A stretch of DNA of 21,228 bases from Helicobacteraceae bacterium (lineage in GTDB: Bacteria > Campylobacterota > Campylobacteria > Campylobacterales > Sulfurimonadaceae), in NCBI GenBank assembly GCA_024635885.1, contig JAGXIA010000031.1:1-21228 (forward strand), written 5' to 3'. Under the pieces are notes generated by a model. That model had not been told where the DNA came from. It saw nothing but the letters and a program-made list of their open reading frames with translations, and made no database searches. A program made the position numbers and the translations under genes. Shown here one piece after another: positions 14,189-21,228 of the stretch. Position 1 is the first letter of the stretch; each line of letters opens with the position of its first letter.

Positions 14189-15997
14189 TTAGTTTTCTTT
14201 ATATATAGATACAGAAGGAAATGCAAACTCTATTGAATTTTTCTCTAAAATAGCCATTATTTTATGCATAATATCTTCTTTAGTTGTGAGCCAATCGTCC
14301 CATGCAACAGATTTTGTAAAACAGTATACTAAAATATTTATGCTTGAGTCGGAAAACTCATCAAGGTAAACCAGTAAATTCTTTTTAACGCCCTGATAAT
14401 CATCTTTGGAAACCAGTTTAGCTTTTGAATCAAAATTATATTCATTAGCTGTATTTTGTGTTGCAATTTGGGGATGTTTATCTAACATCTCACGAATCTC
14501 ATTGACCGTATTTTTAATATCCTCTGACTTTGAACTGTATTTAATCCCTAGACTCATTTTTATACGACGTCCAAGTCTTCGTTTATTCCAGTTCTTCACA
14601 TCTTTATTAGCCAAGCTTGAATTTGGAATAGCTATTAAAGCGTTGTCAAATGTTCTAAGCGTTGTTACTCTTAGACCAATCTCGATTACGACACCCTCTT
14701 CTCCGTCTACAACAATCCAATCACCTTGAGAAAAAACATCACTCAGTAAAATAGAGAGTGTTCCAAAGAAATTTGAAAGACTGTCTTTGGCAGCCAAGGC
14801 AACAGCAAAACCACCAATACCAAGTCCTGAGAGTACAGCTGTTAAATTTGCACCGGCAAAATGTAAAATAAATAAAAATCCGATAATAATTACAATAAAG
14901 TTAATTATCTTCTTACCTACATTTATTATCTCATGTTTTATATGTGTATTTGTATCGGCTATGTCATGTATTTTAATATTTGCAACTACGTTAAGAACTC
15001 TATAAGCCAACCAAAAAAACAAAAATGTGTACAATACATTAAAGACCTTACTAAAAGCATCTATACTGATAAAATCATTATAGATATAAATAGCAAATTC
15101 AATATTAATTACTACAATAGCTAGACTTAAAGGCTTTTTTGCCTTTTTCATTATTCCATCTGCATATCTTTTTAAAAAATTTGTCTTTAAAAAATACATT
15201 TCAAGATAAACATAAAGAACTGTTCTTATAAAATAAACAATCAAAGAGAGCGCTAAGATAGATAATATTTTTACAACACTAAGCCCATATTGTTCTAAAG
15301 TAGGATTAACAGCTTTAGCAAAATCTGTGTCATTGACAGCTACTACAGTTGCCGTTAAATTGTATTTCGAATATTTATTTAGTCTATACATTCTTTTCTC
15401 AAAACTATATAAATGATTAATTACATCTATATTAATTTCAACCAAAGCGTAAAATTCTCTAATATTTGCCTGTGCTTCTCTTAATGTTTTAGAATCTTCT
15501 TCAATAACTAAAAACTGCTTATAGTCCTTATCGAGAAGTTTTTGATTTTGAAGCTGATTCTCTACTATATATGCATTCAGCTTAGTTTCAAAATCATTAA
15601 TATCAGAAGTATCTAATGCTAATAATATCTTCCTCATCATACTTTTTTGATAAGCAATAAGTTCATAAGACTTTAACTTGACTTCATCTCTAAGTACAGC
15701 GTATGCATTGTCCGCACTCTTATTTATCCTAATGACTTTTTTAAGTCTTAAGATCTCTTGAACATACGGATTTTTGTCTTGTAAGTAATTCTGCTTATTA
15801 CTCATAATATATTCTAAAGCTCTGGAATAACTTTCTTCTTGTGCCCCAAGCAAATCTTCCATCTTTTCTTGGCTTATATTAGAATCATTCATCTGATATA
15901 TAAAGTCAAGTTGCTCCTCAATAAAGGGACTGTACTCAGACTTTGCTCCAGCTGAGACACCAAGTAAAAATATAATTATGAATATAAACTTTTTTAT
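14189..15997 (-). CDS. MscS-family mechanosensitive channel with long periplasmic N-terminal region
   Basis: Small-conductance mechanosensitive channel type, releasing solutes under membrane tension. The MscS core is clear: the pore helix GLGIGGFAVALAAKDSLSNF, then FGTLSILLSDVFSQGDWIVV, RTFDNALIAIPNSSLANK and the C-terminal cytoplasmic domain. Four hydrophobic helices precede or form the channel (about 241-261, 289-307, 319-339, 362-382 in the long form). The first ~240 residues are mostly helical, probably a periplasmic coiled coil. The first ATG in frame is at 15892, but it has no Shine-Dalgarno and would remove a signal peptide: the frame stays open upstream and reads KKFIFIIIFLLGVSAGA, preceded by an ATA codon (15995-15997) six bases after AAGGA. 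I therefore place the start at ATA 15997 (602 residues); the conservative call is 14189-15892 (567). The start is 24 bp after the gdhB stop, in an operon with it. Confidence 0.88.
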   Translation of the reverse strand: MKKFIFIIIFLLGVSAGAKSEYSPFIEEQLDFIYQMNDSNISQEKMEDLLGAQEESYSRALEYIMSNKQNYLQDKNPYVQEILRLKKVIRINKSADNAYAVLRDEVKLKSYELIAYQKSMMRKILLALDTSDINDFETKLNAYIVENQLQNQKLLDKDYKQFLVIEEDSKTLREAQANIREFYALVEINIDVINHLYSFEKRMYRLNKYSKYNLTATVVAVNDTDFAKAVNPTLEQYGLSVVKILSILALSLIVYFIRTVLYVYLEMYFLKTNFLKRYADGIMKKAKKPLSLAIVVINIEFAIYIYNDFISIDAFSKVFNVLYTFLFFWLAYRVLNVVANIKIHDIADTNTHIKHEIINVGKKIINFIVIIIGFLFILHFAGANLTAVLSGLGIGGFAVALAAKDSLSNFFGTLSILLSDVFSQGDWIVVDGEEGVVIEIGLRVTTLRTFDNALIAIPNSSLANKDVKNWNKRRLGRRIKMSLGIKYSSKSEDIKNTVNEIREMLDKHPQIATQNTANEYNFDSKAKLVSKDDYQGVKKNLLVYLDEFSDSSINILVYCFTKSVAWDDWLTTKEDIMHKIMAILEKNSIEFAFPSVSIYKEN

Positions 15998-16003
15998 AAC
16001 GTA

Positions 16004-16008
16004 TCCTT
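16004..16008 (-). promoter_or_regulatory. Shine-Dalgarno deciding the mscS start
   Basis: AAGGA on the minus strand, six bases before the ATA codon at 15997 and just after the gdhB stop. No similar site precedes the in-frame ATG at 15892, which supports initiation at or next to the ATA. Confidence 0.6.
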
Positions 16009-16021
16009 TTAATGTCTAATG

Positions 16022-19000
16022 CTAAATAAGAGAAGTCATAATTTTATTTACTGTTATGCTCACTTCTTTTATATCTCTAATTTCTTTAGACATAAATTTA
16101 TCTACCTGTTCTTTTATCTCTACAAATGTTTCTGGCTGATTGTTCAGGTAGTTTTCAAAAGCTTCCTGAGGACTCTCATGAACTCTTTGAAACTCAAGTA
16201 TTTTCTCTGTGTAGTTAACAACAATGTATTCTATATATTGTAAAATTTGATGTCTTAAAACTTTTTCATATTCTGATTTAATCTCTATAGAGTCTAGAGA
16301 GACTATCATCTCAAGTATCTTAAACTCACCAACAATCAAATAAAACAGCATTGCAACATTATTAAATGAATGTGATGAAGTCTCTTTGACCATAATAGCT
16401 GCAACAGCAAATCTAAGATAATCAATTGCTGAAAAGAAAAGATTAAACTGTTTATTTTCAGGCAAGATTTCTACAATTTTATCAGAGCGCAGGTGATGAA
16501 GTAATTTAAACAGATCATCTTTATAATCAAGTATATGGTTCACATCCACTTTATGTTTATTTAAAAACTTAAGCATCCATCTTGTGCTGAAAATAAGTGT
16601 TCTTTCTATTTCATTGAGTAATTTATACTGAGTATTTATATCAAGTTTAAGATCATTTCTATATATTTCATATCTAATGTCATTTGCACCAAAAAGCTGG
16701 TTAGTTATAAGGTATGATTTAATCTTAAGTAAAAACTTATCATTATGTTTTGCATCATAATTAGATATAAAAGTAGCTCCTTGAAGATTTACAATAAGAT
16801 CAGCTATCACTGTTGCTATTATCTCACGACGAAGAGGATGTTGAACAATTTCATGTTCATACGCAGCAACAAAAGATTTTGGAAAATATTTAAACAGATA
16901 CTGATTTGCAAATGTTTCATCTATGAGAGTTGACTCTATCAGTTTTGTTTTAATGAAGATTTTAGAATATGAAATCAATGAACTTATAACAGGCCTTACA
17001 ATAGAACCTTCAGGACATAAAATTTCATTAATATTCTCATTTTTAGGAATAAAAAAATCATGCCTGTTAAAGCTGGAAAGATTGTTTTCTAAAACTTCAA
17101 TCGTAGAAATAAAATCATTTAAATAATGTTTACTTAAAGATGTGTTTCTTGAGATTATCAGAGCTTGATAATAGTTGTTCCATAGCACTAAATTTACAAC
17201 TTTATCTGTTAAATTATGGAGCGTTTTAGCGGCAGATTCCGCACTCAGCAGATTTTTAGACGTGATTATATTTAGAAGAATTTTTAAATTTACCTCATGG
17301 TCTGAAGTATTTACTCCTGCTGAATTGTCTATGCCGTCAATATTTATTTTACCGCCATATCTTGCATATTCAATTCGGGCTTTTTGAGTAAAGCCAAGAT
17401 TTCCGCCTTCACAAACGACCTTAGCATGAACTTCATGCGCATCTAGTCTCACAGCTTCATTTTGTTTATCACCAAGGTCTAAATTGCTCTCCTCGCTGCT
17501 CTTTACATAAGTTCCAACTCCACCATTAAAAAGAAGGTCAACTTTCATCATTAAAACTTTTCTTGCAAGCTCTTCGCCACTCATAGTTTTTCTAACAGTT
17601 CCTATCATTTTTTTAATCTCATCACTTAACTCTATGCTTTTAGTAGAACGAAGGAAAACACCGCCACCTTGAGATATAAGCTCTTTGTTATAAGCACTCC
17701 AACTGCCATTTTTGGCATTGAATAATCGTTCACGTTCCTCAAAACTTTTTACTTCATCGGGATTAGGGTCTATAAATATATCTTTATGAGATACGGCAGC
17801 CAGAAGTTTAAATGCTTTAGAATATAAAAGCCCATTCCCAAAAACATCACCGTTCATGCTTCCAATGCCCACAAGAGTGATTGGTGTTTTTTGAATATCG
17901 ATTCCATTCTCTATAAAAAATCTCTCTGAGGAAATCAATGCTCCACGTGCTGTTATACCTAAATCTTTATGACCAAATCCATTACTTCCACCACTCGCAA
18001 AAGAATCCCCAAGCCAATACCCTCTTTCTTTTGATATAGCATTAGCAACATCACTCATTGAAGCAGTACCTTTATCTGCTGCAACAACAAAATAAGCATC
18101 TTCCCCGTCATAGGCAACTATATTTTCGGGAGTAATAATTTTACCTTCTACCATATTGTCAACTAAATCAAGCATATTATTTATAAAGATGCTATAAATT
18201 TCTGTAAAAAACTCTTTGCTTATCTCTGAAGCTTCTTTACGTATAACAAAACCGCCTTTTGCTCCATCAGGAATAATAATAGAGTTTTTACCTTCTTGAG
18301 TAATCATAAGTGATTTTATCTCTTGACGATAATCTTCATGGCGTTCACTCCATCTAAGACCACCTCTACTAATTTTACTCATTCGTAAATGAAGACCGCT
18401 AAAATCTGTATGATAAACAAAAGCCTCTATATTTGGTTGAAGTCCTTTTAAATTTTCTGAAAAGCTTTTAATATCTATTTTAAATGCGATTGCATTATTT
18501 CTTATAAAGTAGTTTGTTCTAAGAAGATTTTTAAGCAGTGCATATGTGAGTTTAAGGATTTTATCATCCATAATATTTGGTACATCTTTAATAAGCTCTT
18601 CTATTTCGATTTCTAAATCTCTCATGACTTTGTCACGTTTAGTCAATTTTGGATCAAACTTAGCTAAGAAGTAATCTACAAAAAGTTTAGATATATGTGA
18701 ATATTGTGTAATAGTACTTGAAATTGCACTTTGATTTAAAGAAATAACAGCCTGGTCAATGTATTCAATAAATGCACGAAGCAGCATGATTTTTCGTATA
18801 GACAAGTCTTCATTATAAACAAGAGAAAAAAGTCTGCATCTTGAAAAAATAGTGCCGTTGAGTGAATCAGAGATAACTCTCTCTATGTTAGATTTAGATT
18901 TAGTAATTTTTTGTGTATCGTCGAGTTTCAGATTAAAACGATTGATAAATATGTTCTTTTTATTTTTTACTATTTTATATGAGATTTCATCTATAATATT

Positions 19001-19207
19001 AAAACCAAAATCATGCAAAATCGGTATTATAGAAGAGAGATACAATTGAGTAGTTGTATAAATATTAATTGATGAAATTGTAGAATTTACTGTAATATTT
19101 GTAACGATTTTATCTTTGAGAATACTCTCATATATTTCATCACTGACATTTAAATCTTCTGGTGAGAGAAGCGTAGAACAGACTGCATTTATGGAAGAAT
19201 TTGACAT
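16022..19207 (-). CDS. gdhB: NAD-specific glutamate dehydrogenase, short form of the large (GDH-180-like) class
   Basis: Oxidatively deaminates glutamate to 2-oxoglutarate and ammonia with NAD, in the cytoplasm. The catalytic part shows RGGLRWSERHEDYRQEIKSL, PDGAKGGFV (about 312-320), DAYFVVAADKGTASMSD (about 365-382), SFASGGSNGFGHKDLGIT, GIGSMNGDVFGNG (about 440-452), FNGGVGTYVK and CEGGNLGFTQKARIEY with IDNSAGVNTSDHEVN. At 1061 residues it is much shorter than the ~1600 of the proteobacterial GDH-180 type, lacking most of the N-terminal regulatory region. I chose ATG 19207 because AAGGTG sits six bases upstream and a good -10 box lies at 19240-19248. The frame opens further, to GTG 19285, but that start would lie upstream of the promoter. 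It is followed by the MscS channel gene in the same operon. Class assignment is secure. Confidence 0.93.
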   Translation of the reverse strand: MSNSSINAVCSTLLSPEDLNVSDEIYESILKDKIVTNITVNSTISSINIYTTTQLYLSSIIPILHDFGFNIIDEISYKIVKNKKNIFINRFNLKLDDTQKITKSKSNIERVISDSLNGTIFSRCRLFSLVYNEDLSIRKIMLLRAFIEYIDQAVISLNQSAISSTITQYSHISKLFVDYFLAKFDPKLTKRDKVMRDLEIEIEELIKDVPNIMDDKILKLTYALLKNLLRTNYFIRNNAIAFKIDIKSFSENLKGLQPNIEAFVYHTDFSGLHLRMSKISRGGLRWSERHEDYRQEIKSLMITQEGKNSIIIPDGAKGGFVIRKEASEISKEFFTEIYSIFINNMLDLVDNMVEGKIITPENIVAYDGEDAYFVVAADKGTASMSDVANAISKERGYWLGDSFASGGSNGFGHKDLGITARGALISSERFFIENGIDIQKTPITLVGIGSMNGDVFGNGLLYSKAFKLLAAVSHKDIFIDPNPDEVKSFEERERLFNAKNGSWSAYNKELISQGGGVFLRSTKSIELSDEIKKMIGTVRKTMSGEELARKVLMMKVDLLFNGGVGTYVKSSEESNLDLGDKQNEAVRLDAHEVHAKVVCEGGNLGFTQKARIEYARYGGKINIDGIDNSAGVNTSDHEVNLKILLNIITSKNLLSAESAAKTLHNLTDKVVNLVLWNNYYQALIISRNTSLSKHYLNDFISTIEVLENNLSSFNRHDFFIPKNENINEILCPEGSIVRPVISSLISYSKIFIKTKLIESTLIDETFANQYLFKYFPKSFVAAYEHEIVQHPLRREIIATVIADLIVNLQGATFISNYDAKHNDKFLLKIKSYLITNQLFGANDIRYEIYRNDLKLDINTQYKLLNEIERTLIFSTRWMLKFLNKHKVDVNHILDYKDDLFKLLHHLRSDKIVEILPENKQFNLFFSAIDYLRFAVAAIMVKETSSHSFNNVAMLFYLIVGEFKILEMIVSLDSIEIKSEYEKVLRHQILQYIEYIVVNYTEKILEFQRVHESPQEAFENYLNNQPETFVEIKEQVDKFMSKEIRDIKEVSITVNKIMTSLI

Positions 19208-19239
19208 AGTAACACCTTGTAAATAATTATTTCTGTTAT

Positions 19240-19248
19240 ATTGTAGCA
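19240..19248 (-). promoter_or_regulatory. Extended -10 promoter for the gdhB-mscS operon
   Basis: On the minus strand the bases read TGCTACAAT, a TGn extended -10 box predicting transcription from about 19233, about 26 bases before the ATG at 19207. It rules against the upstream in-frame GTG at 19285 as the main start. Confidence 0.62.
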
Positions 19249-19277
19249 CAAAATAAATTTTCTGTTTATTATCAAAC

Positions 19278-19290
19278 ATTTCCACATGCC
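19278..19290. repeat. Copy 2 of the 13-bp direct repeat flanking mscS-gdhB
   Basis: ATTTCCACATGCC, same orientation as the copy at 14159-14171. It lies in the 199-bp divergent gap between gdhB and the chemoreceptor gene, which otherwise holds only the gdhB promoter and unclear chemoreceptor promoter signals. Confidence 0.3.
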
Positions 19291-19406
19291 AAGAACGGAT
19301 TTAATCGCTCAGACAACAGATTTTACTCTCACTTTACACTTATACTATATGATGACATTATGTGTGTTTACAAAATCATACATTTATCTTAGCAAAAGTG
19401 AATCAA

Positions 19407-21228
19407 ATGAAGAAAAAACTATCTATACTTCAAAAATCTTTAATCGCATTGGTACCGACTTTTGCACTCTTTTTTATTATATTGAGCTTTTTTGCATCCT
19501 ATCAAATAAACTTGATTTCAACTACAGTTTACAAGCAGCAATCAGCACAACTTCGAGAAAATATTACAAAAGCTTTAGAATTCAAATTAGAAGCAATAAA
19601 AAATATCGTTTTATGCATATCTAAAAACAGTACTATTGTCTCGGATATGTACGATGAAAACCGTGAAGGTATTTATAAGGAGATAAGCAATATTAGGACT
19701 GCTCTTAACAATGAATCATCTTTTAAAAATCCACTTATTCAAGTTGTGGACACATGGAGTGCTTCTTATGTTAAATCATGGAATAAAAAAGCTTATGGTG
19801 CTAATGTTTCCAGTCGTGAAAGCATTAATATTGTTAAAGAAACAAAAAAAGCTTTTGCGGGGAATGAACTTACTCGCGGGGGTTTAATGATTGTATCAAC
19901 AGCTCCTCTTCTTTTAACTGAATACGGGGAATCAGAATATTTAGGAAGTATAGATTTTATTTTGCGCTATAACTCTCTTGTATACAAAAGTGGCAATCCT
20001 CAAGATACCAGAGAATTGCTTGTGTTAGTGGATAAAAAACATTTAGAGCAGATACAGCTTATAGATGAACCCGTTTCACTAAATGATTATTACGTTGATT
20101 TAGATAAAGAGTTTATTGATAAACCTTTCTTAGAAGCGGCCAAAAACATTGACTTGCAACTTCTTAAAAAACAGGGCTATATTACTGATGATAAATATTT
20201 TTATACATACAAAACTATTTATAATAATAACAACAAAGAGTTAGGGATATTTTTACTTGGAGACTCTCTGGATGTGGTAGAACTTGCTGTTAAAGAGACT
20301 AGTAAGGGTTTCATAACACTTATGACAATCATCATCATTTTAATGGTTATAGCACTTTTCATTATTGTTTTAATAATTAAAAAATTTGTATCAGTGCCGC
20401 TAAAAGAGCTAAGTGATGTCGCAAAAGAGATATCTGTCGGAGATGGTGATTTAACAAAACGCCTTAAAGTCACAACAACAGATGAAATCGGAGACAGCTC
20501 ACAACTTATAAATAAATTTATACAAAAGGTTCAAGTTGTTGTTTCAAATGTAGTATTGTCAGGGCAAAAAACTGCAACGGAGATTCAAGGAATCAACGAA
20601 AATATTACTGAGATAAATGAACGAATGACACAGGAGCATAAACTCGTGCATGACACCGTAAAAATAGGAAACGTTGTTTATGAACTTTTAGCTCTATCTG
20701 TTGAAGACAGTATCCGTACAAGTGAAAAAGTAGGGACTGCTACAAACAGTCTTAGTGATGCACATCAGACCATCAAAACATTGGTGGAAAATGTCAATAT
20801 TACTGCGCAAAAAGAAAATGAAATGGCAGATTCACTTGCAGCTCTTGGACAAGATTCCGAAAATGTCAAATCTGTTTTAACGGTAATATCTGACATCGCT
20901 GACCAAACAAACTTACTTGCTTTAAATGCTGCTATTGAAGCTGCACGTGCTGGTGAACATGGTCGCGGATTTGCAGTTGTTGCAGATGAAGTAAGAAAGC
21001 TTGCTGAGCGAACACAGCACAGTCTGGCAGAAATCAATACTGCTATCAATATAATCGTTCAATCTATTTTTGATACTTCTACGCAAATGAATATTAATGC
21101 AAAATATATCAATCATCTTGTAAAAAATTCTAACGAAGTGGATGATAAGATAACAAATGCACTCGGTCAGATAAACGAGACATCACAAATTGCTAAAAAT
21201 TCTGAAAAAGTATCTAAAGAGCTTTCTG
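19407..21228 (+). CDS. Methyl-accepting chemotaxis protein (3' end outside window)
   Basis: Transmembrane chemoreceptor that signals through CheW and CheA to the flagellar motor. From ATG 19407 the frame is open to the window edge (607 codons). It has transmembrane helix 1 at about 12-31, a periplasmic region of about 270 residues, helix 2 at about 302-325, HAMP at about 326-378 and a signalling coiled coil with the conserved hairpin tip: ADQTNLLALNAAIEAARAGE (498-517) and GRGFAVVADEVRKLAE (519-534). The periplasmic part, with PLL...GSIDFI near 167-185, resembles a double Cache sensor, possibly dCache_3; the ligand cannot be told. The Shine-Dalgarno is weak (AAAGTGA). The start is supported by the short basic stretch KKK just before helix 1. 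It is divergent from gdhB; no che genes are adjacent. The C-terminal part of the signalling domain is cut off. Confidence 0.95.
   Translation, partial: MKKKLSILQKSLIALVPTFALFFIILSFFASYQINLISTTVYKQQSAQLRENITKALEFKLEAIKNIVLCISKNSTIVSDMYDENREGIYKEISNIRTALNNESSFKNPLIQVVDTWSASYVKSWNKKAYGANVSSRESINIVKETKKAFAGNELTRGGLMIVSTAPLLLTEYGESEYLGSIDFILRYNSLVYKSGNPQDTRELLVLVDKKHLEQIQLIDEPVSLNDYYVDLDKEFIDKPFLEAAKNIDLQLLKKQGYITDDKYFYTYKTIYNNNNKELGIFLLGDSLDVVELAVKETSKGFITLMTIIIILMVIALFIIVLIIKKFVSVPLKELSDVAKEISVGDGDLTKRLKVTTTDEIGDSSQLINKFIQKVQVVVSNVVLSGQKTATEIQGINENITEINERMTQEHKLVHDTVKIGNVVYELLALSVEDSIRTSEKVGTATNSLSDAHQTIKTLVENVNITAQKENEMADSLAALGQDSENVKSVLTVISDIADQTNLLALNAAIEAARAGEHGRGFAVVADEVRKLAERTQHSLAEINTAINIIVQSIFDTSTQMNINAKYINHLVKNSNEVDDKITNALGQINETSQIAKNSEKVSKELS

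Noticed and set aside
19208..19285. Longer gdhB reading frame from GTG 19285
   Set aside because: It has no Shine-Dalgarno and would start upstream of the good -10 box at 19240-19248; ATG 19207 has AAGGTG at proper spacing.
19452..19468. TGGTAC...TTGCA near the start of the chemoreceptor, like a sigma-54 promoter
   Set aside because: It is inside the coding sequence and the GG to GC spacing is 11 rather than 10 bases.

Overview
The window is a chromosomal stretch from a member of the Campylobacterota (epsilonproteobacteria), most like Sulfurimonas or a close relative. The evidence is the AT-rich sequence, the fused ispDF gene, and the order mrp / thiC / ispDF / HP1021-like regulator / ATP-sulfurylase-like gene / pgpA. 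As I recall, that core matches Campylobacter jejuni (mrp, ispDF, regulator, sat-like, pgpA) and Helicobacter pylori (ispDF followed by HP1021). The short NAD-glutamate dehydrogenase, the heme-type diguanylate cyclase, the chemoreceptor and the recurring extended -10 promoters (TGnTAnnAT) fit the same group. I see no phage, IS element, CRISPR array, tRNA or rRNA.

Layout. Bases 1-1138 hold the 3' two thirds of glmS. A promoter and a transmembrane diguanylate cyclase follow (1240-3087), ending in a good intrinsic terminator and a 106-bp inverted-repeat element. On the minus strand come mrp (an Fe-S carrier) and thiC (thiamine pyrimidine synthesis). A 204-bp divergent region leads to a tight plus-strand operon: ispDF (isoprenoids), an atypical response regulator, an ATP-sulfurylase-like protein and pgpA (phosphatidylglycerol). 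A separate promoter drives a large membrane protein built like a hybrid histidine kinase but lacking most catalytic residues. Convergent to it is a minus-strand pair: a multi-cluster ferredoxin and a degenerate AroE-like protein. Upstream of these lies a second minus-strand operon: gdhB, then an MscS-type channel whose signal-peptide start seems to be ATA. The window ends inside a chemoreceptor gene on the plus strand (from 19407).

Much of the window is core metabolism, but an unusual share of its proteins are degenerate members of catalytic or signalling families. The regulator lacks its phospho-Asp, the sulfurylase-like protein lacks its sulfate-binding motif, the hybrid kinase has lost its His, Mg-Asn and Hpt-His sites, and the AroE-like protein lacks its catalytic Lys/Asp and nucleotide loop. 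These, the heme-c/Cys-rich diguanylate cyclase, the ferredoxin/AroE-like pair and the ATA start deserve the closest look. I do not see a defence system or other wholly new multi-gene system.
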